DNA of 5,463 nt from Pseudomonadota bacterium (GCA_023390415.1 JAEWCW010000135.1:1-5463), one strand, 5' to 3'. Positions 1 to 4,891 are shown, counted from the stretch's first letter. Notes: generated from the letters alone by a model not told the origin. Program-made: numbers and translations.

Positions 1-5
1 TTTCC

Positions 6-13
6 GAGGCGAG
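6..13 (+). promoter_or_regulatory. Ribosome binding site of the divK fusion
   Basis: GAGGCGAG precedes the GTG codon at 18, with the GAGG core eight bases from it. This supports the non-ATG start. No room is left in the window to see a promoter or the upstream gene. Confidence 0.6.
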
Positions 14-17
14 CCGC

Positions 18-836
18 GTGGGACAAAAAATCCTCGTTGTCGAGGACAACGAACTCAATCTGAAGCTCTTCTGCGACCTCCTGCGCGCGCACGGCTTCGA
101 GGCGGAGCCGGTCCGCGACGGACGCGAAGCGGTCGCGCGCGCGCGCAGCTTCGGCCCCGACCTCATCATCATGGACATCCAGATGCCCTGGATCAGCGGC
201 CTGGAGCTGATCGAGCAAATGAAGGGCGACGCAGAGCTTCGCGTCACGCCGATCATGGCGGTCACGGCCTATGCCGCGAAGGGCGACGAGGAACGGATAC
301 GGGCGGCGGGCGCGGAGGGTTATGTCTCCAAGCCGATCTCGCTCGTGCGCTTCATAGAGGCGGTGCGCGGGCTGCTCGAGGCGGCGGAAGCGCCCGAGGA
401 GCCCGCCGACGTTCGGGTCGAGCGGCGCATCGAGGCGCCGATCGATCGCGTGTTCGACGCCTGGCTCGATCCGGCGACGTTGGGCGAGTGGCTGTTCCGG
501 ACGCCCGAGGGAGAGCTGGTGAGCGCCTCTGCCGAGGCCGAGGTCGGCGGCGCGTGGCAGGTGACCGAGCGGCGCGCGGACGGCGACTGGGTCCACCAAG
601 GCGTCTATGAGGCGATCGAGCGCCCGACGCGGCTCGTCTTGACCCTGAACGTGCCCAAGGCCTCGGCGGACGAGACACGGGTGATCGTCGCGGTCGCCGC
701 CGATGATAACGGGACGACGATCGCCCTCACCCAGACGATGAATGCGGATGCTGCCGCGAATGCGGAGAGGATCGCCCAAGGCTGGGCCGGGATTCTCGAC
801 GCGCTCGCAGACCGGCTCGAGCGCGGAGAATCGTGA
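18..836 (+). CDS. divK: DivK-type response regulator fused to an AHSA1/SRPBCC domain
   Basis: This 272-aa protein has two domains. Residues 1-122 are a receiver domain very close to DivK, the single-domain regulator that takes phosphate from DivJ/PleC-type kinases and acts through DivL-CckA on CtrA. The acidic pair E9-D10, phosphoacceptor D53 in MDIQMP, T83 in AVTAYA, the KGDEERIR segment and K105 in SKPIS are all present, so the receiver looks active. Typical DivK ends near residue 120-125. Here a short acidic linker (123-131) runs into residues 132-270, which resemble AHSA1/SRPBCC (Bet v 1-like) proteins: RRIEAPIDRVFDAWLDP at the start, HQGVYEAIERPTRLVLT in the middle, and GWAGILDALADRL in the last helix. 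The GTG start is chosen because the ORF opens there, DivK aligns from its first residue, and GAGGCGAG lies upstream. No ATG, GTG or TTG in frame between the domains could start a separate gene. What the second domain binds is unknown. It converges on rpmG with 24 bp between the stops. Confidence 0.9.
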   Translation: MGQKILVVEDNELNLKLFCDLLRAHGFEAEPVRDGREAVARARSFGPDLIIMDIQMPWISGLELIEQMKGDAELRVTPIMAVTAYAAKGDEERIRAAGAEGYVSKPISLVRFIEAVRGLLEAAEAPEEPADVRVERRIEAPIDRVFDAWLDPATLGEWLFRTPEGELVSASAEAEVGGAWQVTERRADGDWVHQGVYEAIERPTRLVLTLNVPKASADETRVIVAVAADDNGTTIALTQTMNADAAANAERIAQGWAGILDALADRLERGES

Positions 837-837
837 A

Positions 838-858
838 CGCTGCCCCCGAAGGGGCGCG
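838..858 (-). terminator. Hairpin with UUCG loop between divK and rpmG
   Basis: The arms GCCCC (842-846) and GGGGC (851-855) enclose a four-base loop. On the minus strand the loop reads C(TTCG)G, the very stable tetraloop common in bacterial terminators. CGC (838-840) and GCG (856-858) extend the stem past one bulged base at 841. It lies in the gap between the convergent stop codons, directly after rpmG. There is no T-run on either strand, so it is either a weak terminator or an mRNA 3'-end stabiliser. The stem is seen directly; the role is inferred. Confidence 0.5.
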
Positions 859-860
859 GA

Positions 861-1028
861 TCACTTGATCTTGGCTTCCTTGAACTCGACGTGCTTGCGC
901 GCGACGGGATCATACTTCCGGAAGCTCATCTTCTCGGTCTGGTTGCGCGGATTCTTCTTGGTCACGTAGAAGAAGCCCGTATCGGCGCTGCTGACGAGCT
1001 TGATCTTGACCGTGGTCGGCTTGGCCAT
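861..1028 (-). CDS. rpmG: 50S ribosomal protein L33
   Basis: Reading the minus strand from the ATG at 1028 gives a complete 55-aa protein that begins MAKPTTVKIKLVSSADTGFF and contains YVTKKNPRN, the EKMSFRKYDP segment and a lysine-rich C-terminus. This is ribosomal protein L33, a small basic protein of the large subunit near the E site. The length is normal for the family. The form lacks the CxxC zinc pairs, as is usual in proteobacteria. The start is fixed by an AAAGAGG Shine-Dalgarno (1034-1040) five bases upstream of the ATG. The gene is monocistronic in the window and converges on the divK fusion. A terminator-like hairpin lies upstream on the same strand at 1055-1084, so its transcription may start close to the gene or be attenuated. 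Confidence 0.97.
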   Translation of the reverse strand: MAKPTTVKIKLVSSADTGFFYVTKKNPRNQTEKMSFRKYDPVARKHVEFKEAKIK

Positions 1029-1054
1029 GACAGCCTCTTTCGAACTTGGGTTTC

Positions 1055-1084
1055 GCTAAAAATAAAAGCGGCGTCCCCGCCGCT
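1055..1084 (-). terminator. Terminator-like hairpin with U-tract in the rpmG leader
   Basis: The arms AGCGGCG (1067-1073) and CGCCGCT (1078-1084) form a perfect seven-base stem with a four-base loop. On the minus strand the stem is followed at once by TTTATTTTTAG, so it has the form of an intrinsic terminator for leftward transcription. No T-run follows it on the plus strand. It ends 27 bases before the rpmG start codon. No gene lies upstream of it on the minus strand for about 100 bases except a 14-codon micro-ORF. It may therefore attenuate rpmG, end a small RNA, or shield rpmG from antisense transcription. Confidence 0.6.
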
Positions 1085-1096
1085 CCTCGGTCGGTG

Positions 1097-1126
1097 CCTC
1101 TGCCGCGAAGCGCCGCCCATGTCAAG
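1097..1126 (-). promoter_or_regulatory. rpmG: Possible rpmG promoter with a CTTGACA -35 element
   Basis: The minus strand carries CTTGACA (complement of 1120-1126), a perfect match to the -35 box and to the CTTGAC form favoured in alphaproteobacteria. At a 17-base spacing the -10 hexamer would be CAGAGG, which is a poor match. Transcription would begin near 1090 and meet the hairpin at 1067-1084 almost immediately. Only the -35 part is convincing. Confidence 0.3.
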
Positions 1127-1166
1127 CGCGGAGCGCCTTAACGAAGCGGTAACCATAAGGGCGCAT
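1122..1166 (-). CDS. Possible 14-aa micro-ORF upstream of rpmG
   Basis: On the minus strand GAGGAGGTG is followed directly by ATG (complement of 1164-1166), then 13 more codons and TGA, encoding MRPYGYRFVKALRA. The GAGG core is five bases from the ATG, a workable spacing. The peptide is basic and matches nothing I know. It lies upstream of the terminator-like hairpin in the rpmG leader, which is where an attenuator leader peptide would be, but it has no run of one amino acid. It overlaps the leader of the opposite-strand gene, so chance is a serious alternative. Confidence 0.15.
   Translation of the reverse strand: MRPYGYRFVKALRA
1138..1156 (+). promoter_or_regulatory. CtrA-like box
   Basis: TTAA (1138-1141) is followed after seven bases by GTAACCAT (1149-1156). 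The alphaproteobacterial CtrA consensus is TTAA-N7-TTAA(C), and TTAACCAT is a common form of its second half. This site differs from the consensus by one base (G at 1149). It lies 38 bases upstream of the ATG at 1194 and could control that two-gene unit or rpmG on the other strand. TTAA is uncommon in such GC-rich DNA, which adds weight, but binding is inferred. Confidence 0.4.
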
Positions 1167-1169
1167 CAC

Positions 1170-1186
1170 CTCCTCGATAAGAGGAG
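1170..1186 (+). promoter_or_regulatory. Shine-Dalgarno of the 1194 gene inside a perfect hairpin
   Basis: GAGGAG (1181-1186), seven bases before the ATG at 1194, is the ribosome binding site that decides that start. CTCCTC (1170-1175) is its exact complement and lies five bases upstream, so the leader can fold into a six-base-pair hairpin that hides the Shine-Dalgarno. The upstream arm lies within ATCACCTCCT, which matches the conserved 3' tail of 16S rRNA. This layout is expected of a translational switch such as an RNA thermometer, but no regulation is shown by sequence alone. Confidence 0.5.
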
Positions 1187-1193
1187 ACGCGCC

Positions 1194-1511
1194 ATGCGCG
1201 AGGATCGCGAAGCGATGATGGTGGTTCGGGCCGAACTCTGCCGGCGGCTCGACCATCTCGGCACCCTTGCCGGCCGCCGCGCGGCGCGGGAATTCGACGT
1301 CCGCCTCGAAGGGATCCGCGCGCTGGCTGCAGGCTACGGGCTGAGGCCTGCCGCCTCCGTCGCTGCAGCGCTCCAGGCTTCAGGCGCACGGCCCGGCTGC
1401 GGCGCCGCCCCCTATCTCGAACGGCTCCACGACGCGATCGGCTGCGAGGCCGCGGACGACAATGCGGTCCAGGCGATTCTCGCCTCGATCTCGCTCCGGC
1501 TGGGAGCCTGA
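1194..1511 (+). CDS. Small helical protein of unknown function
   Basis: I do not recognise this 105-aa protein. It is rich in alanine, arginine and leucine and looks almost wholly helical. Residues 11-62 are charged and amphipathic (RAELCRRLDHLGTLAGRRAA, then a DVRLEGIRALAAGYGL segment), followed by a short GARPGCG turn and a second helical part. There is no signal peptide, membrane segment or clear metal motif; its three cysteines (C16, C69, C84) are scattered. The ATG at 1194 is chosen for the GAGGAG seven bases upstream, although the frame stays open far upstream through the antisense of rpmG. Its TGA overlaps the ATG of the GDT1-like gene by one base (TGATG), so the two are probably coupled in translation. 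An accessory role for the transporter is possible but rests only on this coupling. Confidence 0.75.
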   Translation: MREDREAMMVVRAELCRRLDHLGTLAGRRAAREFDVRLEGIRALAAGYGLRPAASVAAALQASGARPGCGAAPYLERLHDAIGCEAADDNAVQAILASISLRLGA

Positions 1512-2077
1512 TGGACGCTCTGCTTTCGTCCCTCGTCGCCGCCTTGCTCGCCGAATGGGGGGACCGCACCCAATTGTTCGTCATCGTGCTCGCCGCGCGC
1601 TACGTGCGGCCGGTGCCGATCGTCGCCGGCCTTGCCGTCGCAGCTCTCGCGAACAGCCTCATCGCCGCTTATGCCGGCCACTTCGCTACGGACCTCATTC
1701 CGGTCCGCGCCGCCTCCTTGCTCGTCGCCCTCGCCTTGCTCCTTGCCGCCGGTGGAAGCCTGCTTCGCCGCCGCCCGCCGGACATGGGCATGGGATGGCG
1801 CTTCCCGGCCTTCGTCACGGCGGCGATCGCGCTCTTCCTCCTCGAATTCGGCGACAAGACGCAGTTCCTCACCTTCGCGCTTGCCGCCCGCTACGATTCG
1901 ATCGCCCTGACGGCCGCCGGCGCTACCCTTGGAATTCTCGCCGCTAACATCCCGGCGGCCATCCTCGGCAACCGGCTCGGGGCGGTCGTCCCGGTCCAGC
2001 CCTTGCGCTATGCCGTCGCCTGCCTGTTCTTGGTCACCGGCTTCATCGTCGCGGTCAACGCGCTCGAGCTCGTCTGA
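1511..2077 (+). CDS. TMEM165/GDT1-family membrane cation transporter
   Basis: This 188-aa hydrophobic protein belongs to the TMEM165/GDT1 (UPF0016) family, inner-membrane cation exporters or exchangers linked to manganese and calcium. The two signature motifs are clear: EWGDRTQ at residues 15-21 and EFGDKTQ at 112-118. They mark the two inverted halves of the fold, and their acidic residues are thought to coordinate the cation. About six hydrophobic segments are visible, with a basic loop (RRRPPDMGMGWR, about 86-97) between the halves. The length is typical of bacterial members. The start is the ATG at 1511 that shares its A with the TGA of the preceding gene; EWGDRTQ falls at the normal distance from it. 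The last 23 bases overlap the 3' end of the convergent phosphoesterase gene. No yybP-ykoY-like manganese riboswitch was recognised upstream of the operon. Manganese export is the likeliest role, judged from relatives only. Confidence 0.92.
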   Translation: MDALLSSLVAALLAEWGDRTQLFVIVLAARYVRPVPIVAGLAVAALANSLIAAYAGHFATDLIPVRAASLLVALALLLAAGGSLLRRRPPDMGMGWRFPAFVTAAIALFLLEFGDKTQFLTFALAARYDSIALTAAGATLGILAANIPAAILGNRLGAVVPVQPLRYAVACLFLVTGFIVAVNALELV

Positions 2078-2906
2078 GCTCGATCAGCCACAGGTCCGGA
2101 ACTGCACCGAGCCGGAGCGGGATGCCGCTGGTGCCGAGCCCGGCGGTGACGATCAAAGTGCGGCCATTCTCGTCGATTCGGCCGCAGGCGTAGCGCTGGC
2201 CGTAGCGCGACATGGTCTTCGGCGCGCCGACGATCGGGAATCGCGCCTGGCCGCAATGGGTGTGGCCAGCCGCCATCAGCCGGACGTCGGGCGGGAGGTC
2301 GGGGAACGGATCGGGGGTGTGGCTGACGATCAGCCGTGGCCCGGAAAGGGTGCGAAGCCGGGTCACCGTCCGCGCCACGTCGGAATGGCGGGTGAAATCG
2401 TCGTCGAGCCCGCCGACCGCGACCGGCCCTGCCTGAACGGCGTCATTGTCGAGAACGGTGATTCCTGCGCGGCGCAGGGCCGCCCGCGCCTGCCCGGCGT
2501 CGCGCCAGTGATCGTGGTTCCCGAGCACCGCATAGGTGCCGATTCGCGGCCGCAGGCCGGCGAGCGGCGCCACCGCCTCGGCCATCGAATAATGGCGAGT
2601 GGCGAGCCTCTTGTCGGTGATGAGGTCGCCCGCGATGAGGACGAGATCGGGCGCCAGGGCATTCACCTGAGCGACGATCCGCTCGACCCGCGCCGGCGGC
2701 ATGTCCGGCCCGCCGACATGGATGTCCGAGATCAGCACAGCCCGCAGCGGGCGCTCGAGCCCCGGCATCTCCACCGCGGTACGCCGAACCACCGGATTGG
2801 AAATCGCGGTCCAGTAAGACCAGCCCGTAAGCAGGAGGATCAGCAGGACAAGGGCGCCGATAAGCTTGCGTGCGGCACTTTTGCGGGAGATGCGTTGTCC
2901 GGCCAT
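2055..2906 (-). CDS. Membrane-anchored calcineurin-like metallophosphoesterase (YkuE/YaeI type)
   Basis: The 283-aa protein has a basic N-terminus and one hydrophobic anchor (about residues 15-32, LIGALVLLILLLTGWSYW), followed by a metallophosphoesterase domain facing the periplasm. The two-metal site is complete: DIH at 61-63, GDLIT at 93-97, GNHDHW at 129-134, SHTPDPF at 195-201 and GHTHCGQ at 214-220. Relatives cleave phosphodiester or pyrophosphate bonds, in some cases of lipid substrates; the substrate here is unknown. The start at 2906 is the only one that keeps the anchor, and GAGAAG lies six bases upstream. The ATG overlaps the start codon of the divergent DNA ligase within one CATG. 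The membrane anchor and length argue against PdeM, the soluble nuclease of about 215 aa that accompanies this ligase family elsewhere. At its 3' end it overlaps the GDT1-like gene by 23 bases. Confidence 0.92.
   Translation of the reverse strand: MAGQRISRKSAARKLIGALVLLILLLTGWSYWTAISNPVVRRTAVEMPGLERPLRAVLISDIHVGGPDMPPARVERIVAQVNALAPDLVLIAGDLITDKRLATRHYSMAEAVAPLAGLRPRIGTYAVLGNHDHWRDAGQARAALRRAGITVLDNDAVQAGPVAVGGLDDDFTRHSDVARTVTRLRTLSGPRLIVSHTPDPFPDLPPDVRLMAAGHTHCGQARFPIVGAPKTMSRYGQRYACGRIDENGRTLIVTAGLGTSGIPLRLGAVPDLWLIELRRARAR
2064..2083. terminator. Eight-base inverted repeat at the convergent GDT1/phosphoesterase junction
   Basis: TCGAGCTC (2064-2071) and GAGCTCGA (2076-2083) are exact reverse complements separated by four bases. 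The hairpin spans the stop codon of the GDT1-like gene and lies within the last codons of the opposing phosphoesterase gene. No T-run follows on either strand, so it may be a weak two-way terminator, an mRNA end stabiliser, or only a product of codon use. It is the only strong stem at this junction. Confidence 0.4.
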
Positions 2907-4515
2907 GCGCGACTTCTCGCAGCTTCTCGACGCGCTCGTCTACACACGGTCGCGCAACGCCAAGCTGAAGCTGATCGGCGACTATCTGAAGCGCGCGCCC
3001 GACCCGGATCGCGGCTATGCGATGGCAGCGCTCACCGGCGAGCTGGACCTCCCCGGCGTCAAGCCAGCGCTCGTCCGGGGGATCGTCGAGGAGCGCGTCG
3101 ATCCCACCTTGTTTCGCCTGAGCTGGTCCTATGTCGGCGATCTCGCGGAGACCGTTTCCTTGCTCTGGCCCAAGGCGCTCGATCAGGCGGCCGATCTCGA
3201 CGACGGGACTCTGCGACTCTCGGCCGTGGTCGAGCGGCTCCAGGGGCTCGGGCGGAGCGAGGCCCCGGCCGCGGTCGCCGAAATGCTCGACCATCTCGAC
3301 GCATCCGGCCGTTTCGCTCTGCTGAAGCTTGCGACCGGCGAGCTGCGCATCGGCGTCTCGGCGCGCCTCGCCAAGACGGCGCTGGCCCAGGCCTTCGGTC
3401 TCGACGTCGATTCGGTCGAGGAGGTCTGGCACGGGCTCGCGCCGCCTTATGCCGAACTCTTCGCCTGGGGTGAGGGGCGGGGCGCCCAGCCGACGGCGCG
3501 GGACGTGCCGGTCTTTCGCCCGTTCATGCTCGCCCATCCACTTGAGGATGAGCGGGTCTCGATGGCCGATTATGCGGCCGAGTGGAAATGGGACGGGATC
3601 CGAGTCCAGATCGTCCGGGTCGCCGGCCAGACCCGCCTCTACAGCCGCGCCGGCGACGACATCAGCCGGACCTTTCCGGAGATCGCCGAGGCGATGGGCG
3701 CCGACGGCGTTCTTGACGGCGAGCTTCTCGTCCGCGGCGAGGCGCAGGGCGCGGCCGAGCATGGCGGCGCCGCCGCAAGCTTCAACGCGCTCCAGCAAAG
3801 GCTCGGCCGCAAGCTGGTCTCGGCGCGGATGCTCGCCGATTATCCCGCCTTCGTCCGCCTCTACGACATACTGTTCGACGGCGCCGAGGACCTCCGCAGC
3901 CTGTCCTGGACCGAGCGCCGTGCCCGGCTCGAAGCCTTCGTGCCCCGCCTCGACCCCGAGCGCTTCGATGTCTCGGCGACGATCGAGGCGGAGAGTTTCG
4001 AGCAGCTGGAGGAGATCCGCGCCGGAAGCCGTGACGCAGCGATCGAAGGGGTGATGCTGAAGCGCCGCGACAGCCTTTATGTCGCCGGCCGCCGCGCGGG
4101 CCTTTGGTACAAGTGGAAGCGCGATCCGCTCACCGCCGATTGCGTCCTGATGTACGCCAATCGCGGCAGCGGCAAGCGCAGCTCTTACTATAGCGACTTC
4201 ACGTTCGGCTGCTGGACCGCGCCGCCGGAGGAGGGCGGCGAGCTGCTGCCGGTCGGCAAGGCCTATTTCGGCTTCACCGACGAGGAATTGATGTGGCTGG
4301 ACCGCTTCGTCCGCAACAACACCGTCCAGCGCTACGGGCCGGTGCGGGAGGTCGCCAGGAGCCTCGTGCTCGAAGTCGCCTTCGATTCGATCCACCGGTC
4401 GAAGCGCCATAAGTCCGGACTGGCCATGCGCTTCCCCCGGATTTCCCGGATTCGCACCGATAAGCCGGCGAACGAGGCCGACCTGATTGGCACGCTGGAG
4501 CGGATGGTGACATAG
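2905..4515 (+). CDS. ATP-dependent DNA ligase, cisplatin-damage-response (TIGR04120) type
   Basis: This 536-aa protein seals DNA nicks using ATP. An N-terminal helical DNA-binding domain (about residues 1-200, starting MRDFSQLLDALVYTRSRNAK) precedes the nucleotidyltransferase core and OB fold. All catalytic motifs are present: motif I KWDG with the adenylated lysine K228, motif III LDGE at 270-273, IIIa FVRLYDILF, motif IV EGVMLK at 381-386, motif V WYKWKR at 401-406, and a C-terminal MRFPRISRIRTDK segment (508-520) for motif VI. Length and order fit the bacterial family called cisplatin damage response ligase (PP_1105 type), not LigD or LigA. Relatives usually lie with an Lhr-type DEXH helicase, a beta-CASP exonuclease and the PdeM nuclease; none flanks this copy. 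The start at 2905 matches family N-termini. An in-frame ATG at 2890 and TTG at 2866 would add extra residues, and GGGAG at 2885-2889 is 15 bases from 2905, farther than usual, so the start is slightly uncertain. No alphaproteobacterial LexA box (GTTC-N7-GTTC) was seen upstream. Confidence 0.94.
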   Translation: MRDFSQLLDALVYTRSRNAKLKLIGDYLKRAPDPDRGYAMAALTGELDLPGVKPALVRGIVEERVDPTLFRLSWSYVGDLAETVSLLWPKALDQAADLDDGTLRLSAVVERLQGLGRSEAPAAVAEMLDHLDASGRFALLKLATGELRIGVSARLAKTALAQAFGLDVDSVEEVWHGLAPPYAELFAWGEGRGAQPTARDVPVFRPFMLAHPLEDERVSMADYAAEWKWDGIRVQIVRVAGQTRLYSRAGDDISRTFPEIAEAMGADGVLDGELLVRGEAQGAAEHGGAAASFNALQQRLGRKLVSARMLADYPAFVRLYDILFDGAEDLRSLSWTERRARLEAFVPRLDPERFDVSATIEAESFEQLEEIRAGSRDAAIEGVMLKRRDSLYVAGRRAGLWYKWKRDPLTADCVLMYANRGSGKRSSYYSDFTFGCWTAPPEEGGELLPVGKAYFGFTDEELMWLDRFVRNNTVQRYGPVREVARSLVLEVAFDSIHRSKRHKSGLAMRFPRISRIRTDKPANEADLIGTLERMVT

Positions 4516-4614
4516 GTTGTGCCCTTTCGGCACCAGCGAGTTCCAACCCGCCCGTCTGCGCAACGAAATCGAACGTCCGCTCGTTCACACCGCCAGATAG
4601 TCGGGAGTCGGCTT
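4516..4614. other. Gap between ligase and zinc-ribbon gene with two small dyads
   Basis: This 99-base gap holds GTGCC (4519-4523) paired with GGCAC (4529-4533) across a five-base loop, just after the ligase stop; without a T-run it is a weak terminator at best. Further on, GAACG (4571-4575) and CGTTC (4582-4586) form a dyad with a six-base spacer, about 30 bases before the next start, where an operator could sit. The frame of the next gene is open through the gap from a GTG at 4519, but that extension is arginine-rich and has no good ribosome binding site. No convincing promoter was seen. Confidence 0.3.
4603..4607 (+). promoter_or_regulatory. Ribosome binding site fixing the zinc-ribbon start
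   Basis: GGGAG lies seven bases before the ATG at 4615. It favours that start over the upstream in-frame GTG at 4519, which would add 32 mostly basic residues of low complexity. Confidence 0.55.
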
Positions 4615-4875
4615 ATGTTGCGGTCAATCATCCAGTCCGGAAACGAGAGCTTCGCGCACGATCCTTCCGCGCGGGGCTACTGCCCGGTCTATCGCGAGAA
4701 TCAGGTCAATTACTGCCCGGGTTGCGGCAGGACGCATTGGTATGTCGGCCGCGTCTCGGCCGAATGCGGCTTCTGCGCCACTGCGCTCCCGCTCGCCGAA
4801 GGCGCCGCCCGCGGCGGCTCGGGCCTGTCCCGGGCGCACCACCCGGTCTTCTTCACCTCAAGCGCGGCCGCCTAG
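4615..4875 (+). CDS. Small zinc-ribbon protein of unknown function
   Basis: This 86-aa protein has a compact putative zinc ribbon: CPGC at residues 34-37 and CGFC at 51-54, with the invariant-looking stretch GRTHWYVGR between the two knuckles. A third cysteine (C23) lies ahead of them in RGYCPVYREN. The tail after residue 60 is alanine- and glycine-rich and probably disordered. The pattern recalls short conserved hypothetical proteins of sphingomonads; no function is known to me. Four cysteines in two CxxC pairs suggest one structural zinc and possible binding to nucleic acid or protein. The ATG at 4615 is chosen for GGGAG seven bases upstream. The gene lies 99 bases after the ligase and may be transcribed separately. 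It ends 21 bases before the stem of a strong bidirectional terminator. Confidence 0.8.
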   Translation: MLRSIIQSGNESFAHDPSARGYCPVYRENQVNYCPGCGRTHWYVGRVSAECGFCATALPLAEGAARGGSGLSRAHHPVFFTSSAAA

Positions 4876-4891
4876 CCGCGAGGCGAGCACG

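Noticed and set aside
396..401. GAGGAG between the two domains of the divK fusion as the binding site of a separate SRPBCC gene
   Set aside because: No ATG, GTG or TTG follows at a usable distance in the SRPBCC frame, and the frame is continuous with the receiver.
1085..1193. A structured riboswitch such as yybP-ykoY upstream of the transporter operon
   Set aside because: Only the short Shine-Dalgarno hairpin is visible; the conserved yybP-ykoY loops were not found.
891..1511. A longer version (206 aa) of the small helical protein
   Set aside because: The extra 101 residues are antisense to rpmG and the intergenic region. The GAGGAG at 1181-1186 supports the ATG at 1194.
1138..1584. Minus-strand frames opposite the helical protein and the GDT1-like gene
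   Set aside because: They are arginine-rich, have no motif, and lie opposite genes that have good ribosome binding sites and family motifs.
2055..2906. The phosphoesterase as PdeM, the ligase-associated nuclease
   Set aside because: It has an N-terminal membrane anchor, is about 70 residues too long, and is divergent from the ligase instead of in its operon.
1929..3473. A 514-codon open frame on the plus strand
   Set aside because: It crosses the GDT1-like end, the antisense of the phosphoesterase, and the ligase start in another frame. Its composition (arginine, serine, proline, glycine) is that of a shadow.
2443..4563. A 706-codon open frame on the minus strand covering the whole ligase gene
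   Set aside because: It is antisense to a ligase with all catalytic motifs, shows no recognisable domain, and has the composition expected of a GC-rich shadow frame.
4519..4614. An upstream GTG start that lengthens the zinc-ribbon protein to 118 aa
   Set aside because: The added part is basic and low complexity and lacks a ribosome binding site, whereas GGGAG stands seven bases before the ATG at 4615.
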